Origin: Streptomyces lomondensis | GTDB lineage: Bacteria; Actinomycetota; Actinomycetes; Streptomycetales; Streptomycetaceae | Assembly (NCBI RefSeq): GCF_014651035.1 | Contig: NZ_BMWC01000005.1 | Location: forward strand, 496,001-560,000 | Length of the DNA stretch: 64,000 nt | Reading direction: 5' to 3' | Shown here: positions 42,626 to 52,654 of the stretch, in pieces | Layout: every line of letters starts with the position of its first letter | Position numbering within the stretch: position 1 is the first letter of the stretch | Notes under the pieces: generated by a model | Told to the model about the DNA's origin: nothing | Database searches by the model: none | What the model saw: only the letters and a program-made list of their open reading frames with translations | Made by a program: the position numbers and the translations under genes

Positions 42626-43390
42626 TCACCCTCGCTCGTGCCCCAGCCCCGCGGGGCTACCGGACGCGTCGGACGACGCCTGCCTCTGCTGCCACCGCCT
42701 CTGGATCCTCGACTCCATCAGCGCGGCCATCGAGGCCCGGTGCGCGTCGTGGAAGAAGTGCCCGCCGTCGTACTCGAACACCTCGAACGGGCCGTCCGTG
42801 TAGTGCGCCCAGGAGTCGGAGGTGACCGTGTCCTCACGACCCTGCATGAGCACGACCGGGCACCGCAGCTTCTCCCGGGCGGTGTCCTCGTACCCGCCCA
42901 TCAGCCGCAGATCCGCCTCGATGACGGGCGCGAGGTACTTCACGAAGCCGGTGTCCCGCAGCACCTCCTCACCGACCCCTCCGTAGCGGCGCAGCACATC
43001 GTCGAAGCCCTCGGGGGTGTCGAGGTCCTTCACCCGGGTGAACCGGGACTCGCACGGCGCGGACGAACCCGAACCGAAGAACACCAGCGGGGGGTTGTCC
43101 AGCCGCTGCTGGCACAGCTTGGCCACCTCGTAACCGATGACGCTGCCCATGCTGTGCCCCCAGATGGCGTACGTGCCGCGGAAGACGTCGGCGAACTCGG
43201 CGAATATCTCCCCCGCCAGGGCGCCGACGGACGCCGGCATCGGGGTGCTCAGCCGACGCTCGCGGAACGGGTACTGGACGACACGGAAGTCGACGCCGTC
43301 CCGGAATGCGTAACGCCACTTGCCGTAGTACAGGGCGCCCGCTCCGGCGTGGGGGAAGCACACGACCGGGATCTGTGCATCGATGGTCAC
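42626..43390 (-). CDS. type II (editing) thioesterase
   Basis: 254 aa from GTG 43390, overlapping the PKS stop by GTGA. Typical GrsT/TEII features are VVCFPHAGAGALYYGKW, the nucleophile elbow IWGHSMGSVIGYE, an Asp in MQGREDTV and a terminal His in DGGHFFHD. Such enzymes remove misprimed or stalled acyl groups from carrier proteins. As no integrated thioesterase is present in the four megasynthase genes seen here, it may also take part in release. Confidence 0.88.
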   Translation of the reverse strand: MTIDAQIPVVCFPHAGAGALYYGKWRYAFRDGVDFRVVQYPFRERRLSTPMPASVGALAGEIFAEFADVFRGTYAIWGHSMGSVIGYEVAKLCQQRLDNPPLVFFGSGSSAPCESRFTRVKDLDTPEGFDDVLRRYGGVGEEVLRDTGFVKYLAPVIEADLRLMGGYEDTAREKLRCPVVLMQGREDTVTSDSWAHYTDGPFEVFEYDGGHFFHDAHRASMAALMESRIQRRWQQRQASSDASGSPAGLGHERG

Positions 43391-46300
43391 GAAGGACTCC
43401 TCACACTGTCGTTCTCTCGCACCAGGCCGCGGACTTCCTCGTCCAGGATCCTGGTGATGTCGTCGGGTTCGTCCGCCCACCTGCACTGCAGGACGAGGTC
43501 GAGCCGGCCGTTGCCGGTCTTGGCCGCGCAGAAGCAGTCGGCGCCGCCGGTCGCGTCGTGGTCCACGGCCTGGTCCGGCGTCAGGTCCCCTACGGAGTCG
43601 TAGGCGTCCTCCACCCGGCCGGCGAAGTTGAACACGCACGGGGACCGGCCGGTGAACCCCTGCGTCGCGGCGGACACCTTGCGGTGGGCCAGGCGGGAGC
43701 GCAGGTCGTGGCCGAGGTCCAGGAAGCTGATGTTGTGCCTGCTCAGCATGCGGATCCGCGCCCCCACGACGGCCGCCGGATCCTCGCCGGCGTCCGGACC
43801 GGCGGGGAGCACCACGGGCAGGACGTCCAGGGCCATGCCCATGACCTCGGAGAAGTCCTCGCCCCCGAAGGTCCGGGCCCGGACCACGAGGTCGGTCGCG
43901 ACCTCGTCCACCGACAGCAGCCGGGCGACGAGGCGGGCGTACAGGCGCAGGGCCAGTGAGAACGGCTCGGGCTCGCCGTTCGGACCGCGCAGGGCGGCGA
44001 GGTCGACGGAGTGACGGACCCGGTGGACCGGCCGGTCGGCGTGGCGGGCGGCCCTGTCGCGGATCACCGCGCCGGCGCGGCCGTACCGGGCGAGCTCGAA
44101 CCTCTCGACGATCTCGTCCGCCGTGATGTCCACGGGCCCCTGGTGGATGCGCTGCTGGAGGTGCCGGAAGCTCCTGGCAGCGGGCATCGCCCGGCCCGTG
44201 CCCGCCCTCAGCTCCTGGTACCTCTTCAGCAGGTCCGCTCGCAGGACCTGGCCGGAGGCCGCGTCGAAGATCGCGTGGTCGAACCGGAAGAGCAGGTCGT
44301 AGGCCAGCTCGTGGTACTTCACGAGTACGACCTCGTACAGGGGCTTGTCGAAGGGGTCCTGGGCCGGGCCCCAGTCGCGGCCGGCCAGTCTCGCGCGCGC
44401 CTGTGCCTGCCGGCCGGGGGGCAGCCCGGACAGGTCGATCCGCGGTAGTGCGACGTGCTCCGGCGGCTCGAACTCCTTCCAGCGCGGCCGGCCGAGGGAC
44501 CGGGTCAGGAAGCTCCGCAGCAGTCCGTGCCGCCCGATGACGTCGCACAGCGCGCGCTGCAGGACCTCGGCGTCGACCGGCTCCCGGAACTCCATCACGT
44601 AGAGCTGCAGCCGGTCGCCGCTCGCGAAGTGCTGTCGCTGCATGCCGGTCAGGGGGTAGGTCCATTTCACCGGCCGGGAGCCGAGGTGCCGGCCCAGTTC
44701 GCGCCCGCACCGGTCGACCTCCCGGAACGCGGCGTCCAGGGCCCCTTCGCCCGCCGTCGCGCCGGTGTCGAACCCGAGGGAGCCGAAGTCCCGGTGCTCC
44801 AGGAACGCCTGGCGCAGGGAGCCGGGCAGGACGTGGTGCGGCACGAGGGCGGCGGGCAGCCGCGGATCACGGATCTCGCGGGCGACCCGGTCGCGCAGCG
44901 CCTCGTCCAGGCCGTCGACGAAGAGGAGCAGCCGGGGCTCGTCCTCGCCCTCGCCCTCGGGGCGGAACACCTCGACGGCGCAGTCCGTGCCCAGGCGTCC
45001 GGCGAGCAGGGCGGCGACCGTCTCGGGCGAGTCGGTGTCCCCGCCGGGGCTGTCCGTGGCCCGGGTGACGAACCGCGCGAGGTCCTCGACGGTCGGATGG
45101 TTGTAGACGTCGCCGGGGAGGACCTTGTGGCCGTGCTCCTCGAGGACGCTGAGGAAGCGGATCAGGCGGACGGAGTCGAGTCCGAGGTCGAAGATGTCGT
45201 GCCGCGCGTCGATGTCCTCGAAGCCGAGGAGATTCGTCAGTTCCCGCCGCATGAGCACCCGGACGGCGTGCCGTTCATCGCCGGGCCCGGTCGTGTCGCC
45301 CTCCTGGCCGGGACCGACCGCCGGGCGTAGGGCCGTGACGGTCGTGACATCCATGCCGTGGTGGGCCGTTCCGATGCCGGAGTCGTGCATCCGGGAGAGC
45401 AGGCCCAACGCCGACCGGTTCCCTTCCACCAGGGGGCCGAACACGTAGAGGCGGGTGACGTCCCCCGCCGCGTCGATCAGCTCGTTCTCGGCGAACCAGC
45501 GGGTGACCGAGGCATCCCAGCCCCGTCGGCCGAGGTCCGGCCGGGACAGGATCTGCCAGGGCACGCCCCGCTCGCGGTTCGCCCGGCGCAGCACATCGAC
45601 GAGCCGGCGCCGGCCGGCGAGGCCGCCGCCGGTGTCCGGCGCGGCGTCGGACGGCGCGGCGTCGGACGGCGCGGCGTCGGACGGCGCGGCGTCGGACGGC
45701 GTGTCCCACAGGACTATCCCGTCGGTTTCCTCCCCTTCGCGCAGCCGCTCGGCCAGGGCACTCGTCACCGCGCCCCACGTCGCCCCTGTGACGGGCCGCC
45801 CGACCGTGACGCGGCGGTCCGCCCCGCCCTCCGGGGCGGGCGTGCCCTGCTGTTCCGGGCCGTAGGGCACCACCCGCACCGCACAGTCCGGGAGTCCGTC
45901 GCCCAAGGCGTCGAGCAGCGGTCCGAGGTCGGCGGAGCGGCACAGGACGGTCGTCCGTCGGACGGGGCCGCCCAGGGAACCGGGGTCGCCGTGCAAGGGC
46001 ACCATCACGGGCGCGAGGCGTTCCGGCCCGGTGTAGCGGACGGCGACCTCCCGGGGGCCGTCCTCCCTAAGTTCCCGCCGCAGGCCCGTGCTCCAGGCGG
46101 TCCGTCCCCGCCGGCCGGTGAGCGGCGCGTCGCAGCGCAGCACCCGCACGCGCAGCCCGGGGAATTCGTGGTTCAGGCCGATGATCCCCGGCAACACGTC
46201 GGCGTGGTCGCGCAGATGGCCGGCGGTGTCGAGCACCAGGACGTCGGCGACGGCCGGTGCGCCGGCTTCCGGGGCGGCCGCACACAGGTCGCGCAGGAAC

Positions 46301-49300
46301 CGGATCAGCGACGCGTGGTCCTCCCGGTGGACGACGAACGCGTCCCCGGCGAGGGCGTGCCGGTCCAGGTCCCGCACGAGCCGCTTCAGGTCGTCCGGGT
46401 GGCCGGGGCGGACCACGGCGCCGGAGGGACCACGGAAGCGGTACTCCGGGCCGAAGGTGACGTACAGCGCGCGCCAGTGCGGGATCTCCGCCAGGACGCG
46501 CCCGAGCTTCGCGGCGTCGTCGGTGAAGACCACGGGCACCCGCGGCCGCTCCTTGCCGCGCAGCGGGGGCAGCATGGTGCGGGACCAGACCCGGCGCAGC
46601 GCCGGGCGCGGTCCGTCGGCAGCGGGGCCGGGGACCGGCGCGGTGGCGGGGCCGGAAAGGCCCGCGGTGTGCGGGGCGCCGGTGTCGCCGGCGTCCGACA
46701 GCATCCGGTGGAACTCGGTCACGTCGACCGGGTACTCGGTCCGGTCGAACGGGTAGAGCGGGACGCTCAGTTTGCGCGGGTTGCGGCCACTGTGGAACGC
46801 CTTCCAGTCGGGCCCGGCCCCGGCCTCCCACAGCCTGCCCACCACGCGCGCCAGGTGCTCGTCGTCCCCGAGCGCCTCCATCCGGTGCCGGAGGGTGTTG
46901 ACGGCGGTGACGTCCGTGTCCGTGCCGCGCCCGATGGTCCGCACGAACGACGACAGCGTCTTGCCCGGCCCGACCTCGACGAAGAGCGAGTCCCCCCGCG
47001 CCAGGATGGTGTCGATGCCGTCCTTGAAGCGCACCGGCCGCCGGATGTGGGAGCAGTAGTAGTCCGGGTCCGTGGCCTCCTCCGAGGTGATCCACGTGCC
47101 CGTCACGTTCGACACGTATGGGATCCTCGGCGGCCGGAAGGTCACCTGCCGGGCGACCTCACGGAACTCCTCCAGCATGCTCTCCATGAACGGGGAGTGG
47201 GCGGCGTGGGCGAGGTCCCTGACCCGGGTGGCGGTGATGCCGTGCTCCTCGCAGCGCCGCTCGAAATCCGTGACGTCCGCCACCGCCCCGGACACCGTGC
47301 AGTCCTCGGGGCTGTTGACCGCGGCGATCACCAGGTTCTCCGTCAGCATCGGCCGGACGGTGTCCTCGGAGGCCTTGACGGACGTCATGGCGCCCTCCGG
47401 CGTGGCCGCCATGAGGCTGCCCCGGGCGTGCACCAGGCGTACGCCGTCCGCCAGGGAGAAGACGCCGGCGACGCAGGCGGCGGCCAGCTCGCCCGTGCTG
47501 TGCCCGATCATCCCCTTGGGTTCGACGCCCCACCCGATCAGCGTCTTCGCCATGGAGTACTCCAGCATGAACAGGATCAGCTGGGCCGTCTCCATGGAGT
47601 TCATCCGCTTCTCCGTCGCTGCGGAGTCGCCGAAGAAGACCTCGCGGGGCACCGGGTTGCCCAGGGCCTCGCTGATCGAGAAGCACTCCTCGAGGTGGTC
47701 GCGGAAGGCCGGCTCGGTGGCGTGGAGGTCGCGGGCCATGCCCAGGTGCTGCGAGCCGGTGCCGGTGAAGAGGAAGTGGACGCTCCTGCGGGTGTTCTTC
47801 CCGAGGTACGCCGGTTCCTCCCGCGCGTCGAGGGACTCCTGGAGGCGCTCGCGCAGCTGCCGGGCGTCGCGGAAGTCGACGGCGTAGCGGTACGCGAGCC
47901 GCCGCTGGCGGTTCTGCAGGGTCCATGCGAGGTCGGACCCGTCCAGGTCCGGGTGCGCGTCGAGGTGCGCGGCGAGGTTCCGCTTGACGCGTTCGAGGGC
48001 GTCGGCGGACGAGGCGGACACCACGAGGGTGTTGTGCCGCCGCCCGGCCGGCGCGGTGTCGACGGCGGGTGCCTCCTCCAGGACCAGGTGGGCGTTGGTG
48101 CCGCCGATCCCGAACGCGCTCACCCCCACCCGTAGGGGCTGCTCCCCGTGCTCCGGGGAGTGCTTGCGCCGCAGTTCCTCCTGCCGTCCCACCACGTAGA
48201 ACGGGCTGCCGTCGAGGCTGATGGCGGGGTTGATCTCCTCGAAGTGCAGGGTGCGCGGGACCGTCCGGTTCTCGACGATCTTGCAGGCCTTGATGAGTGA
48301 GGCGACTCCGGCGGCGGTGTCCAGGTGCCCGATGTTCGACTTCAGCGACCCGAGGCCGACCGTTCCCGCGGTTCCGGGGCCGAACGCCTTGCGCAGCGCC
48401 TCGACCTCGATGGGGTCCCCGAGGGCGGTGCCGGTGCCGTGCGTCTCGACGTACGACACCTGGGCGGGTGTCACGCCGGCGACGCGGTGCGCCTTGCGGA
48501 TCACCTCGGCCTGGCCCTCGATGCTCGGCGCCGTGTAACCGACCTTGCGATTGCCGTCGTTGTTGGTCGCCGAACCCTTGATCACCGCGTAGATGCGGTC
48601 CCCGTCCCGCAGCGCGGTCTCCAGCCGCTTGAGGACGACGACGCCCGCGCCGTTGCCCTCCACGGTGCCGGCGGCCGCCTTGTCGAAGGCCCGGCAGCGG
48701 CCGTCCGGGGAGTGGATCATGTTCTCCTGGTAGAGGTAGCCGCGCCGGTGCGGCAGGGTCAGGCCGCTGCCGCCGGCCACCGCGATCTGGCAGGCGCCGG
48801 TCCACAGGTACCGGCAGGCCGTGTCGACGGCGACCAGCGAGGTCGAGCAGGCGGTGTGCAGGGAGAGCGCCGGGCCCTTGAGGTCGAGGGCGTAGGCGAT
48901 CCTGGTGGCGGTGAAGTCCTTGTCGTTGAGCTGCATTCCGGCGAACATCACGCCCGAGCGGGCGATGGACATGCGCAGCGTGTGCGCCTCCCAGGGGAGG
49001 TTGTTGGTCGCCCCCAGGAACAGGCCGATGGACTCACCGCGTCCGTCCGCCGAGTACCCGGCGTCCTCCAGGGCGTGGTAGACCTCCTCGTGCAGGGCGC
49101 GGACCTGCGGGTCCAGCATCGCCGCGTCGGCCGGGGTGTAGTTGAAGAACGCGGAGTCGAAGCTCTCCAGTCGCGGGAAGACACCGCGGGCCCGGACGTA
49201 GTTCTCGTCGGCCAGCTCCTCGGGGGACACGCCGGCCGCGATCAGTTCCTCGTCGGTGAAACGGGAGACCGCGTCGACCTCCTCGACGAGGTTGCTCCAG

Positions 49301-49425
49301 AAGGCGTCGAGGTCTTCGGCTCCCGGAAACCTGCCGGCCATGCCGATGACCGCCAGTTCCAGTCCGGTGTACCGGCGTTCGGGATCCTTGCGTGCAGCCA
49401 CTGCCGTGCCCTCCTTCTCACTCAT
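43387..49425 (-). CDS. hybrid PKS: KS-AT-(KR-like)-ACP-C-like
   Basis: 2012 aa. KS (~22-465) with Cys193 in TACSTS, His329 in HGTGTALGDP and KSNIGHLD. AT (~550-865) with Ser643 in GHSTGE and a HAAHSPFM specificity region, closer to malonyl HAFH than to methylmalonyl YASH. Residues ~935-1380 look like the structural half of a ketoreductase without a NADPH loop or catalytic Tyr, interrupted by a 15-bp-repeat linker. ACP has Ser1418 in LDSVRL. A condensation-like domain (~1560-2005) has DHxxxDA (D1716-H1717, D1721) where HHxxxDG is normal. The second His is kept, so it may release or condense. It overlaps both neighbours, and holds the only AT seen in this locus. Confidence 0.9.
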   Translation of the reverse strand: MSEKEGTAVAARKDPERRYTGLELAVIGMAGRFPGAEDLDAFWSNLVEEVDAVSRFTDEELIAAGVSPEELADENYVRARGVFPRLESFDSAFFNYTPADAAMLDPQVRALHEEVYHALEDAGYSADGRGESIGLFLGATNNLPWEAHTLRMSIARSGVMFAGMQLNDKDFTATRIAYALDLKGPALSLHTACSTSLVAVDTACRYLWTGACQIAVAGGSGLTLPHRRGYLYQENMIHSPDGRCRAFDKAAAGTVEGNGAGVVVLKRLETALRDGDRIYAVIKGSATNNDGNRKVGYTAPSIEGQAEVIRKAHRVAGVTPAQVSYVETHGTGTALGDPIEVEALRKAFGPGTAGTVGLGSLKSNIGHLDTAAGVASLIKACKIVENRTVPRTLHFEEINPAISLDGSPFYVVGRQEELRRKHSPEHGEQPLRVGVSAFGIGGTNAHLVLEEAPAVDTAPAGRRHNTLVVSASSADALERVKRNLAAHLDAHPDLDGSDLAWTLQNRQRRLAYRYAVDFRDARQLRERLQESLDAREEPAYLGKNTRRSVHFLFTGTGSQHLGMARDLHATEPAFRDHLEECFSISEALGNPVPREVFFGDSAATEKRMNSMETAQLILFMLEYSMAKTLIGWGVEPKGMIGHSTGELAAACVAGVFSLADGVRLVHARGSLMAATPEGAMTSVKASEDTVRPMLTENLVIAAVNSPEDCTVSGAVADVTDFERRCEEHGITATRVRDLAHAAHSPFMESMLEEFREVARQVTFRPPRIPYVSNVTGTWITSEEATDPDYYCSHIRRPVRFKDGIDTILARGDSLFVEVGPGKTLSSFVRTIGRGTDTDVTAVNTLRHRMEALGDDEHLARVVGRLWEAGAGPDWKAFHSGRNPRKLSVPLYPFDRTEYPVDVTEFHRMLSDAGDTGAPHTAGLSGPATAPVPGPAADGPRPALRRVWSRTMLPPLRGKERPRVPVVFTDDAAKLGRVLAEIPHWRALYVTFGPEYRFRGPSGAVVRPGHPDDLKRLVRDLDRHALAGDAFVVHREDHASLIRFLRDLCAAAPEAGAPAVADVLVLDTAGHLRDHADVLPGIIGLNHEFPGLRVRVLRCDAPLTGRRGRTAWSTGLRRELREDGPREVAVRYTGPERLAPVMVPLHGDPGSLGGPVRRTTVLCRSADLGPLLDALGDGLPDCAVRVVPYGPEQQGTPAPEGGADRRVTVGRPVTGATWGAVTSALAERLREGEETDGIVLWDTPSDAAPSDAAPSDAAPSDAAPDTGGGLAGRRRLVDVLRRANRERGVPWQILSRPDLGRRGWDASVTRWFAENELIDAAGDVTRLYVFGPLVEGNRSALGLLSRMHDSGIGTAHHGMDVTTVTALRPAVGPGQEGDTTGPGDERHAVRVLMRRELTNLLGFEDIDARHDIFDLGLDSVRLIRFLSVLEEHGHKVLPGDVYNHPTVEDLARFVTRATDSPGGDTDSPETVAALLAGRLGTDCAVEVFRPEGEGEDEPRLLLFVDGLDEALRDRVAREIRDPRLPAALVPHHVLPGSLRQAFLEHRDFGSLGFDTGATAGEGALDAAFREVDRCGRELGRHLGSRPVKWTYPLTGMQRQHFASGDRLQLYVMEFREPVDAEVLQRALCDVIGRHGLLRSFLTRSLGRPRWKEFEPPEHVALPRIDLSGLPPGRQAQARARLAGRDWGPAQDPFDKPLYEVVLVKYHELAYDLLFRFDHAIFDAASGQVLRADLLKRYQELRAGTGRAMPAARSFRHLQQRIHQGPVDITADEIVERFELARYGRAGAVIRDRAARHADRPVHRVRHSVDLAALRGPNGEPEPFSLALRLYARLVARLLSVDEVATDLVVRARTFGGEDFSEVMGMALDVLPVVLPAGPDAGEDPAAVVGARIRMLSRHNISFLDLGHDLRSRLAHRKVSAATQGFTGRSPCVFNFAGRVEDAYDSVGDLTPDQAVDHDATGGADCFCAAKTGNGRLDLVLQCRWADEPDDITRILDEEVRGLVRENDSVRSPS
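45641..45700 (-). repeat. 15-bp minisatellite, four perfect copies, inside the PKS
   Basis: Four identical units of GCGGCGTCGGACGGC encode (Pro-Ser-Asp-Ala-Ala) four times on the minus strand, in the linker between the KR-like region and the ACP. Units keep the frame. Perfect identity suggests recent expansion. Confidence 0.92.
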
Positions 49426-52400
49426 CGTCGAGTTGCATCAGCAGCCGGCCGGTCACGAGGGCCGCCTGCTCCTCTTCCCGCTCGCCGGCCAGGGCGTCGC
49501 CGGACGCGGCTTCCCCGTCCGCGTCCGGGGTGTCGAGGTGGGCGGCCAGCGCGGAGACGGACGTGTGCTCGAAGAACAGCGGGACGGGCACCTCGCGGCC
49601 CAGGGTCTTGCGCAGGCGGTTGCCGATGGTGAGGAGGTCGAGTGAGTTCAGCCCGAGGTCGAAGAAGTTCTGGTTCAGGTCGATGTCGGCGCCGGGCAGC
49701 AGGTCGGAGACGATGCCGAGCAGTGTCTGCTCCGTAACGGACAGGGGTCGGCCGGCCGTCCCGCGGACGCCGGCGCGGGGCTCCGGCCGGTACTGCGCCA
49801 GCTGCCCGCGGTCCACCTTCCCGCTCTTGTTCAGCGGGAAGGTCTCGACCCGCAGCAGCACCGAGGGCACCAGGTAGCCGGCCACCCGGGCGGTGAGCTC
49901 CGACCGGACGGCCTCGGGGGGCAGGTCACCGGCCGCGCGGTAGTAGCCGCGCAGGGTCTTGGCCCCGTTCTCCTCGGCCGCGACCACAACGGCTTCGGTC
50001 ACGCCGTCGACCGAGGCGAGGAGGGCCTCCACCTCGCCCAGCTCCACCCGGAAGCCGTTGATCTTGACCTGGTCGTCAGTGCGGCCGATGTAGTCCAGGG
50101 TGCCGTCGGGTTCCTGACGGACCAGGTCGCCCGTGCGGTAGAGGCGTTCGCCGGGCAGGGCGGGAACCGTGACGAACTTCTCCCGGGTCAGCTTCGGCCT
50201 GTTGAGGTATCCGGGGGAGACGCCGTCCCCGCCGAGGCACAGCTCGCCGGTGGCTCCCGGGGGCAGCGGGTTGAGTCCGTTGTCGAGGACGTGGGCCGTC
50301 GTGTGGTTCAGCACCCGTCCGATGGGGATGCGGTCCCGGCTCAGGTCCTCGGCGTGGATCGGATGGGCGGTGGAGAACACGGTGTTCTCGGTGGGCCCGT
50401 AGAAGTTCGTGATCCGCAGGCCGGGACAGGCGTCCAGCGCCTTGGCCGTGTGCTGCCGGGACAGCACGGTGCCGCCGACGAGGAGGTGGTCGAGCGTGCC
50501 GAACATCTCCGGATCGTGGTCGCACAGTTGATGGAACAGAGAGGTCGTCAGCCACAGGCGGCGGGCACCGTGGCGTTCGACGAGGGCGCGGAGCCGGGTG
50601 CCGTCGAGAATGTCGACCTCGTCGGGCAGGACGAGTGTCCCGCCGGACCCGAGGGTGCCCCAGATCTCGAAGGTGCACGCGTCGAAGGCGGGTGAGCTGG
50701 TCATGACGACGGTCTGGTCGTCGCCGAACGCGGCGTACGTCTGGTCCGTGAACAGCCGCTGGATGTTCCGGTGGGTGATGTGGCAGCCCTTGGGCCGCCC
50801 GGTGGACCCGGAGGTGTACATCAGGTAGGCGACGGCGTCGGGCTCCGACGCCGGGCGGGGGAACGGGGGCCCTTCGGCGGGCAGCCCGTCCACGAGCAGC
50901 GTCGTCATGCGGGCCGGGGCCTTGCCGGTGAACTCCTCCACTGTGCACAGCAGGCGTACCCCCGCGTCGTCCAGGACGTCCTCGATCCGCGGGGCGGCGT
51001 CCTTGGTGTCGACCGGCACGTAGTGGTTGCCGCTCTTCAGCACGCCGAGCATCGCCACGATCAGCTCGGGACGGCGGTCGGCCAGCACGCCGACCGCGGC
51101 GCCCGGGCCGGCGCCCAGTTCCTTCAGCTTCCGGGCGACGGCGTCGGACCAGCGGTCGATCGCGCGGTAGGAGTACTCCTTGCCGTGCCACACGAGGGCG
51201 GTCCGGTCGCCGTGGGTCCGCGTGATCGCGTCGAAGGTGTCGGTCAGGGTCGGCGGGGCGGTCGCCGCCGGCCGCGCGTCCCGGTCCGTTTCGGTGCGCG
51301 GGGCGGGGTCGAGGAGCGCGATGCGGCGGACGGGGACGGCGGGGTCCTCGACGGCCGCGGTGAAGACGCGGACCAGGGCTGCTTCCAGGGTCTCCATCAG
51401 GGCCGGCGTGTAGAGGTTCGCGTTGTAGGTGAACGCCACCTCCAGCCGGTCCAGGGGATGGACGATGATGTGGAAGTCGTAGTCGGTCCGTTCGAACACC
51501 TCGACGTCCTCCAGGCGGAGGCCGTCGTCGGAGCCGAAGTCCCGCAGGCGGTCGGCCAGCGGGTAGTTCTCGAAGGCGAGCACGTGGTTCAGCAGCTCGT
51601 TCTTCAGCGGCACTTGGCTCTGCACCTCGTGCAGCGGGCAGTACTGGTACGGAACGGCCCGGCGGTAGGCGTCCTGCACGCTCCGGCACAGGTCGGCGAA
51701 GCCGGTCCCCTCCCCCGTGGTCACCCGGACCGGCTGGGTGTTCACCAGCAGGCCGACCATGTCCTCGACACCGTCGACATCGACGTCCCGGCCCGAGACC
51801 ACGCTGCCGAACACGACGTCGTCGGTGTAGTTGAACTTCTGCAGCACCACGCCCCAGGCCGCCTGGAACACGGCGCTCAGCGTGAGCCGGTTCTCCCGCG
51901 CGAGGCGTCGCACGCCGGTGTACAGCTCGTCGGGGAGGGTGAACCGGTGGGTGGCGCCGCGGTATCCGTCCGCGCGGCGGGCCGTGGGCAGCACGGCCGG
52001 CCGTTCGTACCCGTCCAGTTCCCGCGTCCAGTGCCGGAGCGCTTCCTCGCCGCGCTGCCGCCCGTACCACGCGAGGTAGTCGGCGTACGGGTGTGCCTCG
52101 CGCCGCTGCCGGAGCGTGCCCGTGCGGACCAGTTCGTCGTAGTAGGCGAACAGGGTGCCGAACAGCGGGCCCAGGGACCAGCCGTCCAGGATGATGTGGT
52201 GGAAGGTGAGGACGAGGTGCCACCGCTCACCGCCGGTGCGGATCAGGGTGGCCCGCAGCAGGACGTCCTTGCCGAGGTCGAAGCCCCGGGCGCGGTCCAC
52301 CGCCTTGAACGCGGCGATCGCCTCCTCGGCGTCGGGCGTGGCGGAGTGGTCCAGGACGTCGAGCGGCGGAGCCCACTCCTTGAGGACGACCTGGTAAGGC

Positions 52401-52624
52401 TCGTCGGTGTTCCGGAAGGAGAAGACGGAGCGCAGGACGGCGTAGTGCCGGGACAGAGCGGTCAGCGCGGTACGCAGGTGGCGTGCGTCCACCTCGCCGG
52501 TGCCGGTGAAGTCGAACTGCTCGACGTAGGCGTCCGAGCCGGCGTCGGCCGCATGGTGGAACAGCATTCCCTTCTGCATCGCGGCCAGGCCGGTTATCGA
52601 CTCGATGTTGTCCTTGTCAACCAT
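49418..52624 (-). CDS. NRPS module C-A-PCP
   Basis: 1068 aa from ATG 52624 (GGA 9 nt upstream; an ATG three codons earlier is possible). Condensation domain with TFHHIILDGWS (~residues 1-430). Adenylation domain (~460-960) with YTSGSTGRPKG, FDACTFEIW, NFYGPTE and YRTGDL; the terminal NKSGKVDR carries the catalytic Lys. Carrier domain has DLGLNSLDL. My code reading is D-A-F-W-L-G-F-V-F-K; the first six positions match valine codes (DAFWLGGTFK) but 322 and 330 differ, so a branched or bulkier hydrophobic residue is likely. The carrier is followed by an acidic tail that may dock to the next protein, whose start overlaps by 8 nt. Confidence 0.9.
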   Translation of the reverse strand: MVDKDNIESITGLAAMQKGMLFHHAADAGSDAYVEQFDFTGTGEVDARHLRTALTALSRHYAVLRSVFSFRNTDEPYQVVLKEWAPPLDVLDHSATPDAEEAIAAFKAVDRARGFDLGKDVLLRATLIRTGGERWHLVLTFHHIILDGWSLGPLFGTLFAYYDELVRTGTLRQRREAHPYADYLAWYGRQRGEEALRHWTRELDGYERPAVLPTARRADGYRGATHRFTLPDELYTGVRRLARENRLTLSAVFQAAWGVVLQKFNYTDDVVFGSVVSGRDVDVDGVEDMVGLLVNTQPVRVTTGEGTGFADLCRSVQDAYRRAVPYQYCPLHEVQSQVPLKNELLNHVLAFENYPLADRLRDFGSDDGLRLEDVEVFERTDYDFHIIVHPLDRLEVAFTYNANLYTPALMETLEAALVRVFTAAVEDPAVPVRRIALLDPAPRTETDRDARPAATAPPTLTDTFDAITRTHGDRTALVWHGKEYSYRAIDRWSDAVARKLKELGAGPGAAVGVLADRRPELIVAMLGVLKSGNHYVPVDTKDAAPRIEDVLDDAGVRLLCTVEEFTGKAPARMTTLLVDGLPAEGPPFPRPASEPDAVAYLMYTSGSTGRPKGCHITHRNIQRLFTDQTYAAFGDDQTVVMTSSPAFDACTFEIWGTLGSGGTLVLPDEVDILDGTRLRALVERHGARRLWLTTSLFHQLCDHDPEMFGTLDHLLVGGTVLSRQHTAKALDACPGLRITNFYGPTENTVFSTAHPIHAEDLSRDRIPIGRVLNHTTAHVLDNGLNPLPPGATGELCLGGDGVSPGYLNRPKLTREKFVTVPALPGERLYRTGDLVRQEPDGTLDYIGRTDDQVKINGFRVELGEVEALLASVDGVTEAVVVAAEENGAKTLRGYYRAAGDLPPEAVRSELTARVAGYLVPSVLLRVETFPLNKSGKVDRGQLAQYRPEPRAGVRGTAGRPLSVTEQTLLGIVSDLLPGADIDLNQNFFDLGLNSLDLLTIGNRLRKTLGREVPVPLFFEHTSVSALAAHLDTPDADGEAASGDALAGEREEEQAALVTGRLLMQLDDE

Positions 52625-52654
52625 GAAAGGCATTCCGTTCGGGTTCGCAGTGGC

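Noticed and set aside
45641..45700. CRISPR or integration repeat
   Set aside because: Contiguous 15-bp units without spacers, in frame inside a PKS gene.
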